From the NCBI RefSeq assembly GCF_003626645.1, contig NZ_RBAM01000005.1, positions 186,001-250,000 on the forward strand: a stretch of DNA of 64,000 nt, in the 5' to 3' direction. The notes beneath the pieces were generated by a model that worked only from the letters and a program-made list of their open reading frames with translations, made no database searches and was not told the origin of the DNA. Made by a program: the position numbers and the translations under genes. The stretch comes from Streptomyces klenkii. Lineage in GTDB: Bacteria > Actinomycetota > Actinomycetes > Streptomycetales > Streptomycetaceae. Numbering within the stretch: the stretch's first letter is position 1; every line of letters starts with the position of its first letter. This document shows, in pieces, positions 34,017-41,202 of this stretch.

Positions 34017-35510
34017 TCAGGTGTCCTTGCGGTCGGGGGCGGTGGCGCGGGGCCCGGGAGCCGGGTCGGCCGCCGCCTGCCAGAGGTGGTGGAGGGCGTA
34101 CGAGCGCCAGGGGCGCCAGGCTTCGGCGGCGCCGGGCTCCGCGCCGAGGGCGGCGAGGCCGTGGCGGACGCCGGCGTCGCCGGGCAGGAAGACGTCGGGG
34201 TCGCCGAGGGCGCGCATGCGGACGTAGCCGGCGGTCCAGGGGCCGATCCCGGGGAGTTCCAGGAGGGCCTCGGCCGCCTGGTCGCGGTCGGCGCCGGGGT
34301 CGAGGCGGACCGCGCCGTCGGCGAGGGCCGTGGCGGTGGCGCGCAGGGCGCGCTTGCGGGTGTCCGGCATGCCGAGGCCGTCGAGGGCGGCGTCGGCGAG
34401 GGTGCCGGGGTCGGGGAAGAGGTGGGTGAGGCCGCCGTCGGGTGCGGGCAGCGGCTTGCCGTAGGCGGCGACGAGGTCCGCGCCCAGGCGCACCGCGGCC
34501 GCGACGGTGACCTGCCGGCCGAGCACGGCCCGTACGGCCAGTTCGTCGCCGTCGGCGGCGCCGGGCGAGCGGAGCCCGGGCCGGGCGGCGACGAGCGGGC
34601 GCAGCAGCGGGTCGGCGCCGAGGCGCTCGGCAACGGCGTACGGGTCGGCGTCGAGGTCGAAGAGCCGGCGGACGCGCTGGACGGCGGTGGCCAGGTCGCG
34701 GAGGTCGGTGAGGTGGAGCCGGCAGTCGAGCCAGGCGCCCTGCCGGCCGCCCGCGGGGCGGGGTTCGCGGACTTCGGCGACGCCGGTGCCGTAGGGGAGC
34801 CGCAGGGTGCGGCGGTAGAGCCGGGAGCCGGGGGCGCCGAGGACCTCCTCGACGCCGGGGACGGCGCGCCGCTGGAGGAAGCCGAAGATCTCGCGGGCGG
34901 CGTACGGGCCGCGGTGGGCCAGGCGCAGCGGGATGCCGGCGCCGGACCGCCGGGGGCCCTTGCGGACGCGCAGGCCGCTGGGGGTGGCCGCGTAGATCTC
35001 GCGCATGGTGTCGTTGAACTGCCGGACGCTCGCGAAGCCCGCGGCGAAGGCGATGCCGGTGACGGGCATGTCCGTGGTCCGGAGGAGCACGCGGGCGGTG
35101 TGGGCGCGCTGGGCGCGGGCGAGGGCGATGGGGCCCGCGCCGAGCTCCTGGGTGAGCTGGCGGTGCACCTGGCGGGAGCTGTAGCCGAGGCGGTGGGCGA
35201 GGCCCGCGACGCCCTCACGGTCGACGACGCCGTCGCCGATGAGCCGCACGGCGCGGCCGACGAGGTCGGCGCGGACGTTCCACTCGGCGGAGCCGGGGGC
35301 GGCATCGGGGCGGCAGCGGCGGCAGGCGCGGAAGCCGGCGCCTTGGGCGGCGGCGGCCGAGGGGTAGAAACGGGCGTTCCGGCGCTTGGGGGTCACGGCG
35401 GGGCAGCTGGGACGGCAGTAGATGCCCGTGGTCTTCACGGCGAGGAAGAACTCGCCGTCGAAGCGGGCGTCTCTGCTGTGTACCGCCTGGTAGCGGGACT
35501 CGTCGTCCAT
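34017..35510 (-). CDS. Ada-type regulator fused to 3-methyladenine DNA glycosylase (AdaA-AlkA)
   Basis: 497 aa from ATG 35510. Domain order: Ada zinc/methyl-phosphotriester domain with Cys32, Cys36, Cys63 and Cys66 (YCRPSC and ACRRC), where Cys32 is the expected methyl acceptor; AraC-type HTH (RLGYSSRQVHRQLTQELG, GFASVRQFNDTMREIYAATP); AlkA N-terminal domain; HhH-GPD glycosylase with ELPGIGPWTAGYVRMRALGDPDVFLPGD, the final Asp being catalytic. One protein thus senses methylated DNA phosphate, activates genes and excises alkylated bases. Transcribed with ogt. Such fusions are common in actinomycetes. Confidence 0.95.
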   Translation of the reverse strand: MDDESRYQAVHSRDARFDGEFFLAVKTTGIYCRPSCPAVTPKRRNARFYPSAAAAQGAGFRACRRCRPDAAPGSAEWNVRADLVGRAVRLIGDGVVDREGVAGLAHRLGYSSRQVHRQLTQELGAGPIALARAQRAHTARVLLRTTDMPVTGIAFAAGFASVRQFNDTMREIYAATPSGLRVRKGPRRSGAGIPLRLAHRGPYAAREIFGFLQRRAVPGVEEVLGAPGSRLYRRTLRLPYGTGVAEVREPRPAGGRQGAWLDCRLHLTDLRDLATAVQRVRRLFDLDADPYAVAERLGADPLLRPLVAARPGLRSPGAADGDELAVRAVLGRQVTVAAAVRLGADLVAAYGKPLPAPDGGLTHLFPDPGTLADAALDGLGMPDTRKRALRATATALADGAVRLDPGADRDQAAEALLELPGIGPWTAGYVRMRALGDPDVFLPGDAGVRHGLAALGAEPGAAEAWRPWRSYALHHLWQAAADPAPGPRATAPDRKDT

Positions 35511-35606
35511 GCGTCCAGTCTGCGGTATCGCTGCGCGGGCGACTGGCGGAAATCGGACGGGGGCCTCGCGCCCGCGGGGCGCGTTATGGACTCCCCGGGC
35601 CGGGGT

Positions 35607-35717
35607 GGGTTCGGCACCGCCGGAGCGCATCGTCGTGGCTGGGCGCCGTTGCGGCGGGACCTTTTCTCCGCCGCAACGGCGAAACGCCCCGCGGTGGCCG
35701 ACGACGGTACCGAACCC
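35607..35717. repeat. structured inverted-repeat element A1
   Basis: The outer arms (35607-35622, 35702-35717) match at 14 of 16 positions (GGGTTCGGYACCGYCG). Inside is a perfect 13-bp stem (35645-35657 with 35668-35680) around a 10-base loop, so the whole 111 bases form one long imperfect palindrome. The ends share CGGCACCGCCG with the repeats at 39841-40206. Confidence 0.85.
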
Positions 35718-35751
35718 GCGAGGGGGCGGTGCGGCTCCACGGGCGGGGGCA

Positions 35752-35860
35752 GGTCAGGCACCGTCGGCCGCCACCGCCGGACGACCCGCCGTCGCGGCGG
35801 GGAAGGAATCCCGCCGCGACGGCGCCCAGCCGCGTCGAACCGTCCCGGCGGTGCCGGACC
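35752..35860. repeat. structured inverted-repeat element A2
   Basis: The outer arms (35752-35766, 35846-35860) match at 13 of 15 positions. The inner perfect stem is 35788-35801 with 35810-35823, around an 8-base loop. It lies 23 bases beyond the rsgA stop and may also act as its terminator. Confidence 0.85.
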
Positions 35861-35882
35861 CGCCCGGACCCGTACGGTGCGG

Positions 35883-36977
35883 TTACCGCCCGCCCCGCTT
35901 CCGCGCAGCGGCCTCGCGGCCCTCCGCCGACTTCCGTTTCCAGTCGCGGCGGATCTCCGCCCGGAGCCGGGCGTCCGTGCGGGCGGCGATCCATGCGTTT
36001 TCGCGCAGGAGCTTGCGGTAGCTGTCGAGGCGGCGCTCGGCGAGCTCGCCGTCGGCGACGGCGGCCAGCACCGCGCAGCCCGGTTCCCCGGCGTGCCCGC
36101 AGTCGTGGAAGCGGCAGCGCGCGGCGTACTCCTCGACCTCGGCGAAGGCCTGCGCGACACCGCCCTCCGCGTCCCACAGGCCGACGCCGCGCAGGCCGGG
36201 CGTGTCGATGATGACGCCCCCGTAGGGCAGCCGGAGCATGTTGCGCGTGGTGGTGGTGTGGCGCCCCTTGCCGTCGCGGTCGCGGGCGGCGTTGACGTCC
36301 TGGACGTCCTCGCCGACGAGCGCGTTGGCCAGGGTGGACTTGCCGGCGCCGGACTGCCCGAGGAGCACGGTGGTGCCGCCGGCCAGGGAGGCGGCGAGGA
36401 CGTCGAGGCCCTCGCCGGTCTCCGAGCTGACGGCGAGCACCTGGGCGCCCGGCGCCGCCGCGGCGGTGTCGGCGACGAGGTGGCCCAGGGTGGCGGGGTC
36501 GGGCACGAGGTCGGCCTTGGTGAGGACGACCAGCGGTGCGGCGCCGCTCTCCCACGCGAGGGCGAGGAACCGCTCGACGCGGCCCAGGTCCAGTTCTACG
36601 GCGAGGGAGACCACGACGACGGCGTGGTCGACGTTGGCGGCGAGGACCTGGCCCTCGGAGCGCTTGGACGACGTGGACCGTACGAAGGCGGTGCGGCGGG
36701 GCAGCAGGGCGAGGACGTAGCCGCGGGTGGTGTCGACGGCGGCCCAGTCGCCGGTGCACATGACGGCGAGCGGGTCGCCGGTGGTGACGAGCGCGGCGTC
36801 GGCCTGCACCGTGCGGACGCCTGAGCCGTCCGGTGCGGGGACGACGACGTCGCAGCGGCCCCGGTCCACGCGGACGATGCGGCCGGGGACGACGCCCTCG
36901 GCGGCGTGCGGAGCGTAGCTGTCAGCGAACCCTTCGTCCCAGCCGTAGGGAGCGAGAGGGTGGGAGAGCGAACTCAA
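35883..36977 (-). CDS. rsgA: ribosome small-subunit-dependent GTPase A
   Basis: 364 aa from TTG 36977, with AAGGA about 8 bases upstream. OB-fold N-domain, then a circularly permuted GTPase with motif order G4 (VLTKADL), G1 (GQSGAGKST) and G3 (IIDTPGLRG), and a C-terminal zinc domain (CRFHDCGHAGEPGC). It assists late 30S subunit maturation and leaves after GTP hydrolysis. The N-terminus (SHPLAPYGWDEGF) is the Streptomyces form. Complete and typical. Confidence 0.95.
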   Translation of the reverse strand: MSSLSHPLAPYGWDEGFADSYAPHAAEGVVPGRIVRVDRGRCDVVVPAPDGSGVRTVQADAALVTTGDPLAVMCTGDWAAVDTTRGYVLALLPRRTAFVRSTSSKRSEGQVLAANVDHAVVVVSLAVELDLGRVERFLALAWESGAAPLVVLTKADLVPDPATLGHLVADTAAAAPGAQVLAVSSETGEGLDVLAASLAGGTTVLLGQSGAGKSTLANALVGEDVQDVNAARDRDGKGRHTTTTRNMLRLPYGGVIIDTPGLRGVGLWDAEGGVAQAFAEVEEYAARCRFHDCGHAGEPGCAVLAAVADGELAERRLDSYRKLLRENAWIAARTDARLRAEIRRDWKRKSAEGREAAARKRGGR

Positions 36978-37145
36978 GACGGTGTTCCTTCACGGAGGAG
37001 GAGATGGAGGTGATCGACGTCTGGGTGCGGGCCGTGACAGTCATCGGTCCTCGCCTCCTCTCCGTACGTCCTTGCGGACACGCGTCTTTCGCGACGGGGT
37101 GAGCTTAGGCAGGGCGGGCAGGGGTGCGCGAACGGTTTTTCGCCG

Positions 37146-38330
37146 TCAGTCGCGCCGCTTCGCGTGCTTGGCGTGCTTCGGCTGGTGCGGCTCCTTCTGG
37201 AGCCGGGAGCGGACGTCCTCCGGGGGGTGGAACTGCGCCCACCGCTCGGGGAACTCCGAGGGCGGCTCGCGGTCCTGGCCGATCACGCCCTCGTCCGGGG
37301 CGTCCTCGTCGAGGTCGTCGGCGAGGCTCGCCTCCAGCGCGCGGGCCGCGCGCTCGGCCGCCTCCTGCGCCGCCGCGGCGGCCCGCAGCCGGTCGACGTC
37401 GGCGCGCGCGGCGGCGGTGGCGACCGACGGCCACACGCGGTCGAGCGCGGCGTTGACGGCCGCGCCGACGAGCACCGCGAAGGCCGAGACGCCGATCCAC
37501 AGGAGGACGGCGACGGGCGCGGCCAGGGACCCGTAGATGGTCAGGCCCTCCACCGTGTGGGTGAGGTAGATGCGCAGCAGGAAGCTGCCGAGCACCCACA
37601 TCGTCAGGGCGACGAGCGCCCCGGGGATGTCCTCCTGCCAGGGCGAACGGACCGGCACGGAGACGTGGTAGAGCGTCGTGAGGAAGACGATGGACAGCAG
37701 CGTGACGACGGGCCAGTAGAGGAACCGCACCACGTCGCCGCTCCAGGGCACGACGTCCTCGACGGCCTCGGGCCCGGCGACCATCAGCGGCAGGGCCACC
37801 GCGCCGATCAGGAGGGCGACGACGTAGAGGAGGAAGGCGAGCAGGCGGGTGCGGACGATGCCGCGCTTGCCCTCCAGCCCGTACATGATCGTGATGGTGT
37901 CGACGAAGACGTTGACGGCGCGCGAGCCGGACCACAGGGCGATGGCGAAGCCGACGGAGATGACGTCGGGGCGGCCCTTGGTGACGTCGCGCAGCAGAGG
38001 CCGGGCGATCTCGTTGACGCCCTTGTCGCTGAGGACGGTCGCGGACGCCTTGAGGATGTTCTCCTGGATGGAGCCGATCGTGTTGGTGCCGGTCCATGCG
38101 TCCAGGTAGCCGAGCAGGCCGAGGAGGCCGAGCAGCAACGGCGGCAGGGAGAGCAGGGTGAAGAACGCGGCCTCCGCCGCGAGTCCGGTCACGCGGTATT
38201 CGACGCAGGAGTTGACGGTGTCCTTCAGAAGGAGCCACGCCATCCTGCGTTTCGAGACATTTCGGTACAGGACGCGAGCCCTGTGCAGCCGGCCGGCCCG
38301 ACGCCCCGGTGATTCATTTGCTGCCTGCAC
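37146..38330 (-). CDS. YihY/BrkB family inner-membrane protein
   Basis: 394 aa if it starts at GTG 38330; ATG 38243 is an alternative. Six membrane helices with family motifs: VTGLAAEAAFFTLLSLPPLLL, the amphipathic loop with LSDKGVNEIARPLL, SVGFAIALWSGSRAVNVFVDTI and YGSLAAPVAVLLWIGVSAFAVLVGAAVN. A ~100-residue charged C-terminal extension ends in a Lys/His-rich stretch. The family was once called RNase BN, wrongly; its role is unknown and may be transport or lipid related. Confidence 0.9.
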   Translation of the reverse strand: MQAANESPGRRAGRLHRARVLYRNVSKRRMAWLLLKDTVNSCVEYRVTGLAAEAAFFTLLSLPPLLLGLLGLLGYLDAWTGTNTIGSIQENILKASATVLSDKGVNEIARPLLRDVTKGRPDVISVGFAIALWSGSRAVNVFVDTITIMYGLEGKRGIVRTRLLAFLLYVVALLIGAVALPLMVAGPEAVEDVVPWSGDVVRFLYWPVVTLLSIVFLTTLYHVSVPVRSPWQEDIPGALVALTMWVLGSFLLRIYLTHTVEGLTIYGSLAAPVAVLLWIGVSAFAVLVGAAVNAALDRVWPSVATAAARADVDRLRAAAAAQEAAERAARALEASLADDLDEDAPDEGVIGQDREPPSEFPERWAQFHPPEDVRSRLQKEPHQPKHAKHAKRRD

Positions 38331-38495
38331 GGTCTAACCGTATCCGCCCTGGCCACGTCGGATCGCACAGCAGCCGAACAGGCGGGCGACGGGGGCGGGA
38401 AAAGCGTCCGGTGGAGGGTGATGCTGCGCCGACTCGGCACCACCCTCCGGCCGCTCTCCCTCACCTTCCGCCCGGGGCGGGGTCCCGCGCAACGG

Positions 38496-38511
38496 TTGCA
38501 TGGAGTTGCAA
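38496..38511. promoter_or_regulatory. TTGCA-N6-TGCAA inverted repeat
   Basis: A 16-base site in the divergent region between the YihY-type gene and the GAF regulator gene, 42 bases upstream of the latter's ATG. It could be an operator for autoregulation; there is no other support. Confidence 0.35.
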
Positions 38512-38552
38512 TCCTGTGGATGCCCCGGCGGGCGGACCTCCGGGACGGCACC

Positions 38553-39815
38553 ATGGGCAGCGTGAACCGCGGAACCACCGACGAGGCCCTGCTGCCGTCC
38601 GTCCGGGAGGCCTGCCTGGGGGACGGGCGTCCCCCGGTTCCTCCGCGCCCGCTGATCGGGCAGTCCTGGCACCGCGTCCGGCTGCGGGGCGTCGACCCGG
38701 ACAAGGGCGGCTCGTCTCCGTGGCTGGCGGCCGAGGAGGTCGAGGAGCGGCGGCACCGCTCCCCGCTCGGGGGCCTGCTCGCCCACCTGCGCGAGGGCCT
38801 GGGGTCGGTGGTGGACGTCGAGCGGCACCTGATGGCCGTCACGGACGCCGAGGGCCGGGTGCTGTGGCGGCAGGGCAACCGGGGCGTGCTGCGCGGCGCC
38901 GACCGGCTCGGCTTCGACGTGGGCGCGTCGTGGGCGGAGGAGCTGGTGGGCACGAACGGCATCGGCACGTCGCTGGTGGAGCGGCGCCCGGTGCAGGTGC
39001 GGTCGGCCGAGCACTTCGTCCGTACGCACCACGCGTGGTCCTGCGCGGCGGCCCCGCTGCACGATCCGCGCGACGGGCGGCTGCTGGGCGTGCTGAACGT
39101 GAGCGGCCCCGCCCCGGCCTTCAACCCGGCCACGCTGCCGCTGGTCACGGCGGTCGCCAAGGTCGGCGAGGGGGAGCTGCGGGCCCGGCACTGGGAGTCG
39201 GTGGAGCGGCTGCGGGCGGTCGCGGCGCCGATGCTGGCCCGGGTGAGCGGCCGGGCGCTGGTGGTGGACCGCGACGGCTGGGCGGCGGCCGTCACGGGCA
39301 TGGGGCCGGTCGGCCGGGTCGCGCTGCCCAAGTCCGTCCAGGCGGGGCGGGTGTGGCTGCCGTCGCTGGGGCTGTGCTCGCTCGCGCCCCTGCCGGACGG
39401 CTGGCTGGTGCGGGTGGAGGAGGCGGCCCGGGCCGAGCTCGCGCCCAGCCGCGTGGTGCTGGACGTGCGGGGGCCGCGGCGCTGGACGGTCACGGTCTCC
39501 GGCGTGGCGGGCGAGTGGTCGCAGGAGCTCAGCCCGCGCCACGCCGAGCTGCTGTACGTGCTGGCCCGGCATCCCGGGGGGCGGTCCGCGGCGGAGCTCG
39601 CGGCGGACCTGTTCGGCGATGCGTCCCGGGCGGTGACGGTACGGGCGGAGATGTCACGGATGCGGCGCACGCTCGCGGGCGTGCTCAGCCACCGCCCGTA
39701 CCGCTTCGCGGAAAACGTCGACGTCCAACTCCTGCTGCCGACCCATTTGCCGAACCTCCTGCCGCCGTCACGGGCCCCGGTGGTCCTGGCGGACCGCGGT
39801 AGCCCTTCGGGGTGA
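38553..39815 (+). CDS. GAF-domain transcriptional regulator
   Basis: 420 aa from ATG 38553; an in-frame ATG at 38418 would add 45 unlikely residues. The N-terminal segment resembles the sensor part of AcoR/NtrC-type activators (RPLIGQSWHRVRLRGVDPD, then the GAF core VGTNGIGTSLVERRPVQV). The C-terminal region (LSPRHAELLYVLARHPGG, AELAADLFGDASRAVTVRAEMSRMRRTLAG) looks like a winged helix that binds DNA. There is no AAA+ domain, so it is not a sigma54 activator. Ligand unknown. Repeats of the 39841 family start just after it. Confidence 0.85.
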   Translation: MGSVNRGTTDEALLPSVREACLGDGRPPVPPRPLIGQSWHRVRLRGVDPDKGGSSPWLAAEEVEERRHRSPLGGLLAHLREGLGSVVDVERHLMAVTDAEGRVLWRQGNRGVLRGADRLGFDVGASWAEELVGTNGIGTSLVERRPVQVRSAEHFVRTHHAWSCAAAPLHDPRDGRLLGVLNVSGPAPAFNPATLPLVTAVAKVGEGELRARHWESVERLRAVAAPMLARVSGRALVVDRDGWAAAVTGMGPVGRVALPKSVQAGRVWLPSLGLCSLAPLPDGWLVRVEEAARAELAPSRVVLDVRGPRRWTVTVSGVAGEWSQELSPRHAELLYVLARHPGGRSAAELAADLFGDASRAVTVRAEMSRMRRTLAGVLSHRPYRFAENVDVQLLLPTHLPNLLPPSRAPVVLADRGSPSG

Positions 39816-39840
39816 CCGTGACGTACGGGCGGGGCGAGCA

Positions 39841-39976
39841 CGGCACCGCCGCACGCCACCACGGTGGCTGAGCACCGCGGCGGCGGAACAAAGAGCCGGG
39901 CTCTGCCGCCCCGGCGCGGCGCCCTCTCCCCCGCCGCCGCGGCGAGCAACCCACTGCGACGCGTCCGGCGGTGCCG
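39841..39976. repeat. structured repeat element B1
   Basis: 136 bases bounded by perfect 11-bp inverted arms CGGCACCGCCG / CGGCGGTGCCG. Inside, CCGCGGCGGCGG (39875) pairs with CCGCCGCCGCGG (39931). Shares long stretches with B2, such as GGTGGCTGAGCACCGC and CGCCGCGGCGAGCAACCC. Confidence 0.85.
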
Positions 39977-39994
39977 AACCGACCCCAGGCCGTA

Positions 39995-40178
39995 CGGCAC
40001 CGCCGAATGCCACCGCGGTGGCTGAGCACCGCTGCGGCGGAATGGAGAGCCCGGCACCGGGCCAGTCCCGAGCCACCTTGGCGCGGGGGAGCCAAGGGCC
40101 CGGCATGCCGCCCCGGCGCGGCGCCCTCTCGCCCGCCGCCGCGGCGAGCAACCCGCCACAACCCGCCCGGCGGTGCCC
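39995..40178. repeat. structured repeat element B2
   Basis: 184 bases, same orientation as B1 and alignable with it over its length except for a ~48-base insertion (about 40055-40103). Contains the 14-bp perfect palindrome GCCACCGCGGTGGC (40010-40023). The right arm is CGGCGGTGCCC, one base off the inverted match. Confidence 0.85.
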
Positions 40179-40195
40179 GACCGGCCCAGGTCGTA

Positions 40196-40225
40196 CGGCA
40201 CCGCCGGCCGCCGCCACGGCGTGGT
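40196..40225. repeat. partial third repeat copy B3
   Basis: The left arm CGGCACCGCCG and a degenerate continuation (GCCGCCACGGCGTGG) match the first ~30 bases of B1/B2, then the copy ends 11 bases before the GNAT start codon. It probably forms part of that gene's leader. Confidence 0.7.
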
Positions 40226-40236
40226 TGGCTTTAGGG

Positions 40237-40818
40237 ATGAGTGAACGTACGACCACCGTCATCACCTGGTCGCTGGAGCAGACCTCGCCGCAGGACCTCG
40301 CGGCCGTCCAGGAGCCGGACGGCGCGTCCGGCATTCGGATTGTCCGGGCCGAGGTGCCCTCGCCCGAGTTCAGCCGCTTCCTCTACACGGCTGTCGGCGG
40401 CGACATAACGTGGCTCGACCGCCTGCCGTGGACCTACGAGACGTGGCGCGCGCACCTCGCGCGGCCCGGGGTCGAGACCTGGGTGGCGTACGAACACGGG
40501 ACGCCCGCCGGCTACGTCGAGCTGGAGGCCCAGGGCGAAGGCACGGTCGAGATCGTCTACTTCGGTCTGATCCCCGCGTTCCGGGGCCGCCGCATCGGCG
40601 GGCACCTGCTCTCGTACGGCACGGCCCGCGCCTGGGACCTGGCCGGCCGGTGGCCGGGCCTGGCGCCGACGAAGCGGGTCTGGGTCCACACCTGCAGCCT
40701 GGACGGCGAGCACGCGGTCGCCAACTACGAGCGCCGTGGCTTCCGCCTGTTCCGGACGGAGTCCGAGGAGCAGCCGGAGGCCGCGCCTCCGGGCCCGTGG
40801 CCGGGCGCCCACGCCTGA
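40237..40818 (+). CDS. GNAT family N-acetyltransferase
   Basis: 193 aa from ATG 40237. The GNAT core is clear: ETWVAYEHGTPAGYVELE (strand pair), VEIVYFGLIPAFRGRRIGGHLL (acetyl-CoA pyrophosphate loop in the R/Q-x-x-G-x-G/A form), then WVHTCSLDGEHAVANYERRGFRLF. Substrate unknown. The ribosome-binding site is poor (TTAGGG abuts the ATG), and repeat copy B3 lies immediately upstream. A strong terminator follows. Confidence 0.88.
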   Translation: MSERTTTVITWSLEQTSPQDLAAVQEPDGASGIRIVRAEVPSPEFSRFLYTAVGGDITWLDRLPWTYETWRAHLARPGVETWVAYEHGTPAGYVELEAQGEGTVEIVYFGLIPAFRGRRIGGHLLSYGTARAWDLAGRWPGLAPTKRVWVHTCSLDGEHAVANYERRGFRLFRTESEEQPEAAPPGPWPGAHA

Positions 40819-40846
40819 GCGAGCACCACCGCACGACCGCCCCACC

Positions 40847-40881
40847 GACGAACCCGTCCCGCCATCCGGGACGGGTTCGTC
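40847..40881. terminator. 14-bp perfect terminator hairpin after the GNAT gene
   Basis: GACGAACCCGTCCC (40847-40860) and its exact complement (40868-40881) enclose a 7-base loop. It insulates the GNAT gene from the sulfur operon that follows. Confidence 0.85.
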
Positions 40882-40934
40882 CACATTACGGACAATGGTG
40901 GACTGGCCGGATCCCGCCGTGCCACGCTGCCGTC

Positions 40935-41018
40935 ATGTCCGGAGCTGGAATCGTCTTGGTGAGTCGGCGTCACGTCGACCTCGTCCGCGTGTCCAGCGCC
41001 ATCTGTCCGGCGGGCTGA
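40935..41018 (+). CDS. putative Cys-containing leader peptide of the sulfur operon
   Basis: 27 aa from ATG 40935, or 19 aa from GTG 40959. The peptide contains VSRRHVDLVRVSSAICPAG, the pattern of the short putative leader peptides placed before sulfur-assimilation genes in Streptomyces, with one Cys near the end. Translation probably reports Cys supply to the downstream genes. No ribosome-binding site precedes ATG 40935, so a leaderless start or the GTG start are both open. The hairpin at 41149-41171 lies between it and the sulfite reductase gene. Confidence 0.75.
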   Translation: MSGAGIVLVSRRHVDLVRVSSAICPAG

Positions 41019-41148
41019 CGTCTTCGCACCACAGCGCTCCAGCACTGCCGTTTCCTGACATTCGCCCGCTCTGCCGCCGTCCCCGATGCCGCGGACGAGC
41101 GTCCCTCTTGCGCACCCTCGCAGCCCCGCCGCAGCCCGCCGCCCCGCA

Positions 41149-41171
41149 CCCGCGGGGCCGGGCCCCGCGGG
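41149..41171 (+). promoter_or_regulatory. 10-bp hairpin between leader peptide and sulfite reductase gene
   Basis: CCCGCGGGGC (41149-41158) and GCCCCGCGGG (41162-41171) form a perfect stem with a 3-base loop, ending 31 bases before the reductase ATG and just upstream of its AAGGA site. It could be an attenuator or a structure that masks the ribosome-binding site. Confidence 0.6.
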
Positions 41172-41202
41172 CTACCCGCAGGCCACCGAAGGACACACCG
41201 CC

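Larger units (their letters stand above)
35511..35882. other. intergenic region filled by inverted-repeat elements
   Basis: 372 bases between rsgA (stop at 35883) and the Ada-AlkA-type gene (start 35510), both on the minus strand. Two structured repeats (35607-35717 and 35752-35860) take up most of it. Confidence 0.8.
39816..40236. other. intergenic region filled by a tandem repeat family
   Basis: 421 bases between the GAF regulator gene and the GNAT gene, almost wholly made of two full and one partial copy of a structured repeat (39841, 39995 and 40196). No other feature was seen. Confidence 0.8.
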
